In this document: positions 23,597 to 30,557 of the stretch, in pieces
Position numbering within the stretch: the stretch's first letter is position 1
Layout: each line of letters begins with the position of its first letter
NCBI GenBank assembly: GCA_905480285.1
Contig: CAJQPT010000157.1
Span: 1 to 33,446, forward strand
Source of the DNA: an uncultured bacterium
GTDB taxonomy: Bacteria; Planctomycetota; UBA1135; GCA-002686595
Length of the DNA stretch: 33,446 nt
Reading direction: 5' to 3'
Made by a program: the position numbers and the translations under genes
The notes under the pieces: model-generated
The model's input: the letters and a program-made list of their open reading frames with translations, nothing else
Told to the model about the DNA's origin: nothing
Database searches by the model: none

Positions 23597-24382
23597 TCAA
23601 CCGGCGAGCTCTTCCATCCACTCTTCCGGGATGTCGTAGTTCGCGTAGACGTTCTGGACGTCCTCGTTGTCCTCGAGGCGGTCGATGAGCTTCAGGATCT
23701 TCTCGGCGTCCGACTTCGAGGCCACCTCGATCGTGTTCTGAGGGACGTACCCCGTCTCCGCCGAGAGGAGCACGGCGCCCCCGGCCTCGAGGGCGGTCTT
23801 CGCGTCGAGGAAGTCGGTCGCGCCGGCGAACACCGTGGCCACGTCGCCCTCGACGAGCACGTCATCCGCGCCTCCCTCGAGGGCGATCTCCATGAGCCCC
23901 TCCTCGTCCAGCGCCTTGCCGTCGAAGTCGTCCGCCGCCTGCTCTCCGGTCATGTCCACCACGAAGATGGACCGGAAGTCGAACATGAACGACACCGACC
24001 CGCTGGTGCCCATGTTGCCGCCACCGCGCTCGAGCGCGAACTTGACGTCCGGAGCGGTGCGATTGCGGTTGTCGGTCAGGCACGAGATCAGGAGCGCGAC
24101 GCCCCCGGGGGCGTACCCCTCGTACATGAGCTCCTCGAAATCGTCGCCGTCCTTGGACCCCGCCCCACGCTTGATCGCGCGCAGGATGTTGTCCTTGGGC
24201 ATGTTGGCTGCCCGCGCCTTCTCCACCGCGTACTTCAGCTTGATGTTCGTGTCCGCCTCGGCACCGCCCTGGCGAACCGCCGAGATGATGTTCCGGGCCA
24301 GCTTGCTGAAGATCTTGGCTCGCTTGGCGTCCACCGCGTTCTTGCGGTGCTTGACGTTCGATGCGTGAGAGTGGCCTGCCAT
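23597..24382 (-). CDS. yebC: YebC/PmpR-family protein
   Basis: A 261-residue YebC (DUF28) family protein; members have been described as transcription regulators and, more recently, as translation factors acting on stalled ribosomes. The N-terminal signature is present as MAGHSHASNVKHRKNAVDAK, then RAKIFSKLARNI (usual MAGHSKWANIKHRK). Later come AVEKARAANMPKDNILRAIKRG and EELMYEGYAPGGVALLI, then TDNRNRTAPDVKFALERGGGNMG, all typical. Length is slightly above the usual 240-250, with small insertions in the central domain. It follows rpsI by 197 bases and probably has its own promoter there. Confidence 0.95.
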   Translation of the reverse strand: MAGHSHASNVKHRKNAVDAKRAKIFSKLARNIISAVRQGGAEADTNIKLKYAVEKARAANMPKDNILRAIKRGAGSKDGDDFEELMYEGYAPGGVALLISCLTDNRNRTAPDVKFALERGGGNMGTSGSVSFMFDFRSIFVVDMTGEQAADDFDGKALDEEGLMEIALEGGADDVLVEGDVATVFAGATDFLDAKTALEAGGAVLLSAETGYVPQNTIEVASKSDAEKILKLIDRLEDNEDVQNVYANYDIPEEWMEELAG

Positions 24383-24412
24383 CGCTCGGAGAGGATTGGG
24401 GTCGGAGGGAGA

Positions 24413-24430
24413 CTGGCGCCGGTGCGCCAG
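24413..24430. other. hairpin in the rpsI-yebC gap
   Basis: CTGGCGC-CGGT-GCGCCAG, a perfect 7-bp stem with a four-base loop, 31-48 bases upstream of the yebC ATG. It may be a yebC leader hairpin or the end of the rplM-rpsI transcript. Confidence 0.45.
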
Positions 24431-24452
24431 GTCCCCAGATGATAGCGGGAGA

Positions 24453-24467
24453 GGAGTGCAGCACTCC
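24453..24467. promoter_or_regulatory. 15-bp perfect dyad upstream of yebC (candidate operator)
   Basis: GGAGTGC-A-GCACTCC. It is about 8 bases upstream of a TATCAT -10-like box (minus strand, 24439-24444), where the -35 region would be; no good -35 hexamer is present. The one-base centre makes an RNA hairpin impossible, so a dimeric protein site is the likelier reading. Confidence 0.4.
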
Positions 24468-24579
24468 CGATGGGATCAAAACGGTCACGCCCGCCTCCGC
24501 GGGAAGCCCAACCCGAAGGCCAGAGCTCGCGCAGGGGCGGGCGTGGGGAGGCGGAGCGTCCAGCGGGACGCGACGCAGA

Positions 24580-24978
24580 TCAGCGCTTCGAGAACTGGAA
24601 GCCGCGACGGGCGCCGCGACGACCGTACTTCTTCCGCTCCTTCATACGCGAGTCACGGGTCAGCAGACCCTCCTCACGCAGAGCGTCGAAGGACGCCGGG
24701 TTGATGGTCTTCAGCGCGCGGGCGATGCCGAGCGAGACGGCCTCGCTCTGTCCCGTGGGGCCGCCGCCGTTCACGTTGCAGAAGACGTCGTACTGACCCG
24801 CCGAGCCCGTGGCGGCCAGGGGTTGACCTGCACGCTGACGCGACTGGGTGGTGACGAAGTACTGGTCCATCGGCTTGCCGTTGACGACAAAGCCACCGGC
24901 ACCGGGCTTGAGACGGACGCGGGCGATTGCGGTCTTGCGGCGACCGAGGCCCCAGGTCCAGGGATTGTTGACTGCCAT
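24580..24978 (-). CDS. rpsI: 30S ribosomal protein S9
   Basis: A 132-residue uS9 protein. It has GLGRRKTAIARVRLKPG at the start, FVVNGKPMDQYF, NVNGGGPTGQSEAVSLGIARAL, and the C-terminal signature LTRDSRMKERKKYGRRGARRGFQFSKR. The last three residues SKR form the tail that reaches P-site tRNA in the ribosome. Length is normal. It follows rplM after 18 bases, the order found in most bacteria. Confidence 0.98.
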   Translation of the reverse strand: MAVNNPWTWGLGRRKTAIARVRLKPGAGGFVVNGKPMDQYFVTTQSRQRAGQPLAATGSAGQYDVFCNVNGGGPTGQSEAVSLGIARALKTINPASFDALREEGLLTRDSRMKERKKYGRRGARRGFQFSKR

Positions 24979-24996
24979 TGGAATCTGGTCCTTGGA

Positions 24997-25428
24997 TCAG
25001 AGGGTGTCGACCTTCACCGGCTGCTGAGCCCCGTGCGGGTGCTCTTCGCCAGCGTAGACCTTGAGGTTACGGAGGAGGTCCCGGCCCAGGCGGGTCTTCG
25101 GGAGCATCCGGCGCACGGCGAGGGTGACGATGTCAGCCGCACGACGCTCGGCGACCTTCTCGATCGCGACGTGCTTCTGTCCATCGGGGTACCCCGAGTA
25201 GTGCCGGTAGATCTTTTCGGTGCCCTTGGAGCCGGAGAGCTTCGGGCTCGCACCGTTGATCACCACAACGTGGGCACCCGTGCGCTCGCTCGGGGTCCAG
25301 GTCGGACGGTCCTTCCCTTGAAGGACGGTGGCGATCTTGGCTGCCATGCGGCCAAGGTTGTTCTCGGTGGCGTCAAAGAGGAGCCAGCGCTCCTCGACGT
25401 CGTCGCGTCGTACGTGTGTGGTGGTCAT
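24997..25428 (-). CDS. rplM: 50S ribosomal protein L13
   Basis: A 143-residue uL13 protein, an early-assembling component of the large subunit. It shows ERRWLLFDATENNLGRMAAKIA-like start residues (read here as EERWLLFDATENNLGRM), HVVVINGASPKLSGSKGTEKIYRHYSGYPDG, and MLPKTRLGRDLLRNLKVYAGEEHPHGAQ. These blocks span residues 12-140 in normal order. The first gene of the rplM-rpsI operon, it has a promoter at 25579-25607 and a leader of about 140 bases. No strong Shine-Dalgarno precedes the ATG. Confidence 0.98.
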   Translation of the reverse strand: MTTTHVRRDDVEERWLLFDATENNLGRMAAKIATVLQGKDRPTWTPSERTGAHVVVINGASPKLSGSKGTEKIYRHYSGYPDGQKHVAIEKVAERRAADIVTLAVRRMLPKTRLGRDLLRNLKVYAGEEHPHGAQQPVKVDTL

Positions 25429-25490
25429 GGGTCGCGTGGCCGCATCGTGAGCGGCGCGGGGGGCCCTGGAGAGGCGACTACCGGAGGGCA

Positions 25491-25527
25491 GCCGTCCTCT
25501 TTGGACGGCGCTGGCGGGGGCCGCCAG
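25491..25527 (-). promoter_or_regulatory. tandem hairpins in the rplM leader
   Basis: Two adjacent perfect stems: GCCGTCC-TCTTT-GGACGGC (25491-25509) and CTGGCGG-GGG-CCGCCAG (25511-25527, plus-strand reading). They lie 63-99 bases upstream of the rplM ATG and inside the transcript predicted from the 25579-25607 promoter. They could be the site of L13 autoregulation, as known in other bacteria, or a terminator for the gene ending at 25653. Confidence 0.5.
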
Positions 25528-25578
25528 ACGCGTAGCACGACGCCGGGACAGAGGTCTCGGCGCAGCGCGAGGGCGAGA

Positions 25579-25607
25579 AGATTAGAGGCCCGGCCACTCC
25601 GCCGCAA
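25579..25607 (-). promoter_or_regulatory. sigma70-type promoter for rplM-rpsI
   Basis: On the minus strand TTGCGG (25607-25602) is followed by a 17-base spacer and TAATCT (25584-25579). This is a near-consensus pair with ideal spacing in a very GC-rich background. Predicted transcription start is near 25572, about 145 bases before the rplM ATG. Confidence 0.7.
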
Positions 25608-25652
25608 CGGTCGAGGGGCGATTCCTCCACGGGCCTTCGGGCCTGAACCGGG

Positions 25653-27395
25653 TCATCGGCCCGTCGATGGAGCCCCTCCGGTGAGCCGGAGCCAGACCTC
25701 GGCGCCCCGCTCACCGGGGTCCTCCGGGCCCGCACTCCCCCCAGGGTGGCCCGTCCCGGACCCCTCCAGGCCCCGATAGCCCTCGCCTGACAGCCGCCCC
25801 AGGATCACCCAGTCGGCACCTCCCATTCCCCCATCAGGCCCTCGGACAGGCCCTCCAGCGGGCCCCCCACCGGGCCCCCCACCGGGCCCTCCGTGGGCCC
25901 AAGCGGGGAGGCCCGCCGACCGCCCTCCAGGCCCCGCAGCCGGCGAGGAGAGCCGATCCGCTCCGCCGGCAGGAGGCGCGGGAGCCCCGCCATCCCCGAC
26001 GCCCCACGGACCCCGGGAGCTCAGGGCTCGCCACCCGAGAGGCTCCTCGCGGATCCACGCAGGGTCCATGTCGCCCCAGCCGTTGAGCTCGGGCCTCAGC
26101 ACCCTCAGCCCCGGGTCGAGGGGCCGCAACAGATCCGCGATGACCCCCTCATCGAGGACCAGCTCGAGCCGGCCGCCGGGAACCGTCGCGTCGAGTGAGC
26201 ATCGCCGAAGTCCGCTGCCCCACAGCTGAATCGCGGCCCGAAGCGAGTCCAGCCCCTCGATCACAAGTCGCCGCCTCACGCGGTCGATCTGTAGCCAGGC
26301 ATCACTCCCGGCGGCCCCCTCGAGGACTCGGACGCAGGGTGCCCCCGGCGCACCGCCACCCAGGATCGCTGGCCTCCTGCCCCCGTCGAGCGGAAACGAG
26401 AGCCCCGCGAGGCCAAGGGTCAGGAGGCACCCGAGCACCGACCCGGTGATGGCGCCCGTCCGGGGCCTGCGCGCACGGAGCCGCGCCCAGGCGCCGAGGA
26501 GGCAGAAGAGGCCGCCCCAGGCCACCAGGAGCCCAGACGTCGGCGGCGCGCGGCGCCATTCGCGGGGCACGGGCGGCCGCGGGCGGGCGGCGAGCGAGGG
26601 GGGCGGCGACCACGGGGGAACCACCTCGGCGCGGACGCGCGACCCCGGTCCCGGCGGCAGGACCCCGCCCACCTCCAGGGCGACGGGCCCCGGGGCCCTG
26701 TCAACGGGGGCTGGAAGCCAGGCCAACAGACGACGCGTGGCCCCCTGACCGAGCGCTGCGCGGATCTCCATCGGGGGAGCATCGCCGATGCGCACCTCCC
26801 CTGAATCCAGCGGCCCCTCCAACTCAAGGGTCACGGGCAGCAGCTCCAACGCCGGGCCGTGGGCCAGCGGTTGGGGCTCAGCCCCTCCGGCTCCGAGCGA
26901 GCCCACCAGCGCGGCAAACGCCACGGCGGCCGCGGCTCCGGGCCACCCCCCGAGCCTCCCGGCGAGCACGAGCGCGGCCGCGGCCCCGCCCAGTGCCAAC
27001 GCTCCCCCGGCGCCAGACACGCCGCTTGCTCCGCTTGCGACAGAGGCTGCGGGGGGCCCGGGGCCTCCCGCCAAGCCGACGCCAGCGGCGGACGCCGCGA
27101 GGACAGCGAAAAGCCCCACCGAGGCGGCCGCCACCGTGAGATCGAGCCCGCTCCGGGCGAGGGTGGTTCGGGCCGTTGGCGGCCATCCGAAGCAGCCGAC
27201 ACCCGCCAGCAACAGCAGCACGAGAGCGCCGTCGATCCCCCGCCAGGGAGCCAGGTCAAGCCCGAGGGCCTCCGGGGCCGTGAGCACGACCGTGGCGATC
27301 ACCCCGAACAGGAGAGCGCGGAGAATGAACCCTCCCGCGCCAGCGTGCGCGGCCCCTGCCTCTGGCGCGGCCCCTGGCCCTCCCCGCGGGCTCAA
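25653..27395 (-). CDS. polytopic membrane protein of unknown function
   Basis: From TTG 27395, overlapping the upstream stop as TTGA with GGAAGGGGG just before it, the protein has 580 residues. About five membrane helices lie in the first 170 residues (23-41, 54-71, 86-110, 131-147, 151-168). An Ala/Gly/Val-rich outer domain follows (about 175-285), then two helices (287-305 and 317-335). A soluble C-terminal domain (about 345-460) has WLQIDRVRRRLVIEGLDSLR. The tail (about 465-580) is Gly/Pro-rich, partly encoded by a 12-bp repeat (25859-25894, giving GGGPGGGP). I recognise no family. The frame stays open upstream to 27761, but that part lies within the FtsQ-like gene and looks like shadow sequence. 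Confidence 0.7.
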   Translation of the reverse strand: MSPRGGPGAAPEAGAAHAGAGGFILRALLFGVIATVVLTAPEALGLDLAPWRGIDGALVLLLLAGVGCFGWPPTARTTLARSGLDLTVAAASVGLFAVLAASAAGVGLAGGPGPPAASVASGASGVSGAGGALALGGAAAALVLAGRLGGWPGAAAAVAFAALVGSLGAGGAEPQPLAHGPALELLPVTLELEGPLDSGEVRIGDAPPMEIRAALGQGATRRLLAWLPAPVDRAPGPVALEVGGVLPPGPGSRVRAEVVPPWSPPPSLAARPRPPVPREWRRAPPTSGLLVAWGGLFCLLGAWARLRARRPRTGAITGSVLGCLLTLGLAGLSFPLDGGRRPAILGGGAPGAPCVRVLEGAAGSDAWLQIDRVRRRLVIEGLDSLRAAIQLWGSGLRRCSLDATVPGGRLELVLDEGVIADLLRPLDPGLRVLRPELNGWGDMDPAWIREEPLGWRALSSRGPWGVGDGGAPAPPAGGADRLSSPAAGPGGRSAGLPAWAHGGPGGGPGGGPAGGPVRGPDGGMGGADWVILGRLSGEGYRGLEGSGTGHPGGSAGPEDPGERGAEVWLRLTGGAPSTGR

Positions 27396-28393
27396 CGGCC
27401 CCCTTCCGGGCTTCCTTCCCAACGAGCCTTGAAGTCGAGCACGTCGGCCTCGGAGAGGAGCACCGGACGGTCGAAGCGCGCGTCGAGCAGCCGCCAATCG
27501 TCGCCCTCCAGCCCTCGGCCGAGCGCCAAGCGCAGGTGGCCCCACTTGAAGTTCACCGGCAGCTCGCCCTCGTGAAGCGGATGCGGCGGGCGCCCGAAGA
27601 ACACGCGCCGCCCCTCCTCCAATTCGATCACCACCCCGCCAGGGAGCCGCCGGGGTGACACGGATCCTCCCTCCCGGTCGAAGATGGGCGCATCGGCGGC
27701 CGAGGCGTCGATCACGACCCTCCCCAGCTCTCGAAGATCGTCGGGCCCCAGGTGCCTCCACATGGAGTCCGCGACGTCGAGCGCCGCGAGGAGCTCGGGG
27801 ACGCTGAGCTTGTCGCCAGGGCGAACCTGCCCCTGCTCGCGATCGAGGAGGTCGAGGGGGCCCAGGGCAGGCAACCAGCCGCCGTAGGCCAGGTGCGGCG
27901 TGATCGAGTACCCACCGAGGACGGTCCCGTCGCTCGAGACGGGCAGGAAGTCTCGCCCCCCCACGCGAACGCAGGCCACGGGCTCCCGGAGCCGAACGGG
28001 CAGGTTCAGCCCGTCGGGCCAGCGGACGCTCGGCGGGCCCACGGCCTCGATGAAGGGCAGCGCCTCCACCTGGGAGGCGAGCTCGGCGATGGCCTCCTGA
28101 TCATCCGCGTCCACGGACTCGGCCTCGAGCAAGAGCTGCTCCAGGGCCTCGTACCACTCGTCGTTGAGCCAGGGCGCGTCGGTCTTGAGGCCGTAGCGGG
28201 TGACGTCGATGCGGGCCAGCCCGCGATCGCGGGCGTCCGCCTCAAGCCACCGGAGGCCGAAGATCAGCGACAGGAAGAGCAGCGCGAGGGGCACCCACGC
28301 GGGGACTCGTCCGGCCTCGGAACTCCACGTCACCCCCTCGCCCCCGGCCGGGCGCGATGCGTGCGTGTTCCGAAGCGGCGAGTGATCGATCAA
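27392..28393 (-). CDS. FtsQ-like single-pass protein with POTRA-type domain
   Basis: A 333-residue protein starting at TTG 28393 (GTG 28333 is an alternative with a G-rich site before it). After a short cytoplasmic part there is one membrane helix (about 33-50: WVPLALLFLSLIFGLRWL). The outer part at about 105-165 reads QVEALPFIEAVGPPSVRWPD, then GLNLPVRLREPVACVRVGG, then SSDGTVLGG. This follows the FtsQ/DivIB pattern: 'P-hydrophobic-V, RWPdtL.v.v.ErePvA, lvd.dG.v'. A second part has DLRELGRVVID and GGVVIELEEGRRVFFGR, like the FtsQ beta domain. FtsQ is a divisome scaffold. The resemblance is by motif only and the identity is tentative. It is coupled to the 580-residue membrane protein and follows the 101-residue gene after 54 bases. 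Confidence 0.6.
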   Translation of the reverse strand: MIDHSPLRNTHASRPAGGEGVTWSSEAGRVPAWVPLALLFLSLIFGLRWLEADARDRGLARIDVTRYGLKTDAPWLNDEWYEALEQLLLEAESVDADDQEAIAELASQVEALPFIEAVGPPSVRWPDGLNLPVRLREPVACVRVGGRDFLPVSSDGTVLGGYSITPHLAYGGWLPALGPLDLLDREQGQVRPGDKLSVPELLAALDVADSMWRHLGPDDLRELGRVVIDASAADAPIFDREGGSVSPRRLPGGVVIELEEGRRVFFGRPPHPLHEGELPVNFKWGHLRLALGRGLEGDDWRLLDARFDRPVLLSEADVLDFKARWEGSPEGGR

Positions 28394-28447
28394 CGGTCCC
28401 GGGGGACGAGCGCGGCTCCGGTCGCCCGCGCCGTGCTCGGTCCCCGC

Positions 28448-28753
28448 TCAGTTCCGCGTCGGGGCGAGCTGAGTGTCGATCGCGGCCCCGGGGACCTCGA
28501 TCGGAACGGCGCTCGTCCCCTCGGAGACGGCCTGCGGGCCGAAGTTCCCGCCAGAGCGGCCGCCCATCCGCTTGGTGGCTTCCTCGATGAAGAGGTCGAG
28601 GGCGACCTGCATCTCCACCACCTGCTCCCGAGAGAGCGCGACGGCCTTGGCGCCGCCCTGGGAGTGAAGCTCGTGGCCGAGGAGGCGCGAGACGAGCTTG
28701 AGTTGCGCCAGGTGGCGCTCGAGGTGAGTTCCGTGTTTGTGCTGTGAATTCAT
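28448..28753 (-). CDS. small helical protein of unknown function
   Basis: A 101-residue protein. Residues 8-62 are amphipathic helix (GTHLERHLAQLKLVSRLLG, then LSREQVVEMQVALDLFIEE), with a polar, Gly-rich tail. No domain is recognised; it may be a cytoplasmic coiled-coil adaptor. The start is well supported: GGAGGG on the minus strand at 28757-28762 is three bases before the ATG. It is the likely first gene of a three-gene run with the FtsQ-like and membrane protein genes. Confidence 0.7.
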   Translation of the reverse strand: MNSQHKHGTHLERHLAQLKLVSRLLGHELHSQGGAKAVALSREQVVEMQVALDLFIEEATKRMGGRSGGNFGPQAVSEGTSAVPIEVPGAAIDTQLAPTRN

Positions 28754-28910
28754 GGTCCCTCCGGGGGCGTGCGGACCCCTGGTCTATCCCATGCCCGGGG
28801 CCGGAACAAGGCCGAGGCCTGAGCTTGCGAAGGAAGTCCGATCGGAGAGCCCGCCACCGGCCGGCTTCCGCCGACGATTCCGGCCGCGAGGGCCGCCCGT
28901 GCGGGCCCCA

Positions 28911-28982
28911 CTGCTGGCCTTACCGCTGACCTCACTGCTGACTCCACTGCCGACTCCACTGCTGACTCCACTGCTGGCCCCC
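28911..28982. repeat. 12-bp tandem repeat, 6 copies
   Basis: Six adjacent 12-bp units with consensus CTGCTGACTCCA, slightly diverged at the ends of the array. Confidence 0.88.
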
Positions 28983-28997
28983 ACCAGCGCGGCCACC

Positions 28998-29049
28998 GGG
29001 TTGGCCTACCGGGTTGGCCTACCGAGTTGGCCTACCGAGTTGGCCTACC
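28998..29049. repeat. 13-bp tandem repeat, 4 copies
   Basis: Units GGGTTGGCCTACC, GGGTTGGCCTACC, GAGTTGGCCTACC, GAGTTGGCCTACC, then a diverged fifth to about 29062. The array begins 15 bases after the 12-bp array but has an unrelated unit. Confidence 0.9.
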
Positions 29050-29184
29050 GGGTCGGCCACTCCGGGCCTGGCCGCATCGGCATCGGGACACCGGCCGGGC
29101 CCTTCCTGGCGTCAGAGCGTGCGCCGACCGGAGCGCGGGACGACTGGAGGGGTCCGGGATCGCTCGCCCGAGCGGACTTCCTTC

Positions 29185-29240
29185 CGGGGTCCCACTTTCG
29201 GGGTCCCACTCTCGGGGTCCCACTCTCGGGGTCCCATCGC
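29185..29240. repeat. 14-bp tandem repeat, about 4 copies
   Basis: CGGGGTCCCACTTT once, CGGGGTCCCACTCT twice, then a partial CGGGGTCCCAT, 14 bp apart from 29185. It is about 246 bases past the stop of the secreted protein gene. Confidence 0.9.
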
Positions 29241-29485
29241 CGCGACGCCCTGGATTGAACCGGCGAGCCGGGCCCCCCCGCTCGAGCGGCCTGGAGCCGA
29301 GGTCCCCGGGTGCTCGGTAGCCGAGGTGCCCGAGGGCCCGAGGGCCCGGGAGGCCGGGAACTCGGGAGGCCGGACCTGAAGCCGCTCACGCCGCACCAAG
29401 ACCTGCCCCGCCGGTCAACGGCGCCGTGGTCGGCGGGCCCCCTGCTCCCCCTGTCCGCGATGCCGGATAGAGGGGAGGCATGGGA

Positions 29486-30469
29486 TCACTGGAAGTCGAC
29501 CGTCAATCCATCGGTGAAGTTGGACGTCGGCTGCCCGGCGACCGAGTCTCGATACCAGGCCTGGAAGCTCCAGGTGTCTCCTGCCGCCGCCGACGCGAAT
29601 CCAGTCGGCTGGGGAATCGCCGTCAGGTCGAGGGGGAGAGCGATCTCCCCGACGGAGTCCGCCTGCTGGATCTGCCCGGGGCCCACATAGCGCCCGATCG
29701 AGCCGCCAAGGCAGAGGTTGCCCTGGCTCCCGCCGGGGTTCGAGGCGAGCCCGGTGGTCTGGCTGGTGAGGAAGAACCCGAATGATCCGGGCGCCAGGCT
29801 GCTCGCCACCAGGGTCAGGTTGTTATCCGACGCGACGGCGCTGCCCTGGGCGCTGATCGAGGCCTCGAGGCCGAGGCTGTTCTGGTTGGCGCCGCAGTAG
29901 TTGGCGCCGAGCCCCGGGAGCGTCACGGAGACCTCGTCCACGAAGAACTGGGCCAGGCTTCCGCTGTTCGCGCCGTTGACCACCGCGAACTGCAGCGTCA
30001 CGCCGCCGCTGACATCCGACCCCGCCACCGCGGTGAAGACGAACGGCTGCCAGGAGCTGGTCAGGTTCAGGGGTCCACCGGTGAGGATCTCAGCCGACGA
30101 GACGCCGCCGCCGTTGATCTCGGAGAAGAACTCCGCGAACGCCACGCCGCCGTTGGCGAAGGTGCCCTTGGCCGAGAAGCTGATCGTGATCACGTCCCCC
30201 GGGCTCACCACGCCACCCCCGAGGTTCGCCTGCTTGATGACGGCCGCGGTGGTCTGGTCGGGGTTGAAGACCTCCCCTCCGAAGCTGCCGCTGCTGGCAT
30301 CCGTCGTGGCGGCGAAGGTGGAGTTGGGAGTGGGGAAGGACACCCACGAGCTGGTGTCGCCGGTCTCGAAGCCACCGTTGGTCGTCAGGTCGGTCTGGGG
30401 CGCAGCCGTCGCCACGCCGAGGGACAGGGCGACAGGGACGGCGAGGAGCGTGGGAGCAGAGAGCTTCAT
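29486..30469 (-). CDS. secreted CBM-like protein with planctomycete C-terminal domain
   Basis: A 327-residue exported protein. The signal peptide is MKLSAPTLLAVPVALSLGVATA, with a likely cut before APQ. Residues 26-185 (TTNGGFETGDTSSWVSF, KQANLGGGVVSPGDVITISF, SLAQFFVDEVSV) match the carbohydrate-binding CBM4_9-like/DUF642 jelly-roll pattern. Residues 190-327 (YCGANQNSLGLEASISAQGS, GSFGFFLTSQTTG, GSQGNLCLGGSIGRYVGPGQ, WSFQAWYRDSVAGQPTSNFTD) form a domain I know from many secreted planctomycete proteins. Two cysteines (C192, C254) may form a disulfide. Function is unknown; surface or envelope attachment is inferred. The start lies inside a repeat (30469-30557). The base use is A/T-richer at the third position in Ser/Thr/Asn-rich parts only because of composition. 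Confidence 0.85.
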   Translation of the reverse strand: MKLSAPTLLAVPVALSLGVATAAPQTDLTTNGGFETGDTSSWVSFPTPNSTFAATTDASSGSFGGEVFNPDQTTAAVIKQANLGGGVVSPGDVITISFSAKGTFANGGVAFAEFFSEINGGGVSSAEILTGGPLNLTSSWQPFVFTAVAGSDVSGGVTLQFAVVNGANSGSLAQFFVDEVSVTLPGLGANYCGANQNSLGLEASISAQGSAVASDNNLTLVASSLAPGSFGFFLTSQTTGLASNPGGSQGNLCLGGSIGRYVGPGQIQQADSVGEIALPLDLTAIPQPTGFASAAAGDTWSFQAWYRDSVAGQPTSNFTDGLTVDFQ

Positions 30470-30557
30470 GGTGGTCAGGCCCGTAGGTTGATCAAGGCCA
30501 TGACCCGTAGGTTGATCAAGGCCATGAGTTGGTCAAGGCCGCGTGGTGGTCAGGCCC
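30469..30557. repeat. nested direct repeats upstream of the secreted protein gene
   Basis: Two identical 24-bp units CCCGTAGGTTGATCAAGGCCATGA (30480-30503, 30504-30527) and a partial third (GTTGGTCAAGGCC, to 30540). The block is flanked by exact 14-bp copies of TGGTGGTCAGGCCC at 30469-30482 and 30544-30557, 75 bp apart. The first copy includes the start codon of the secreted protein gene. TTGATCAA inside each unit is a perfect palindrome. Confidence 0.85.

Larger units (their letters stand above)
28754..29485. other. noncoding gap with three tandem arrays
   Basis: About 730 bases without a credible gene. The many open frames on both strands come from high GC and repeats and show no domain pattern. 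It holds three different tandem arrays (28911-28982, 28998-29049, 29185-29240) and a loosely repetitive Gly/Ala-type GC stretch at 29300-29370 (GAGGGCCC, GGGAGGCCGG repeated). Confidence 0.6.

Noticed and set aside
28754-29485. Several overlapping small open frames on both strands
   Set aside because: They arise from tandem repeats and GC-rich sequence, overlap one another, and show no ribosome binding site or domain.
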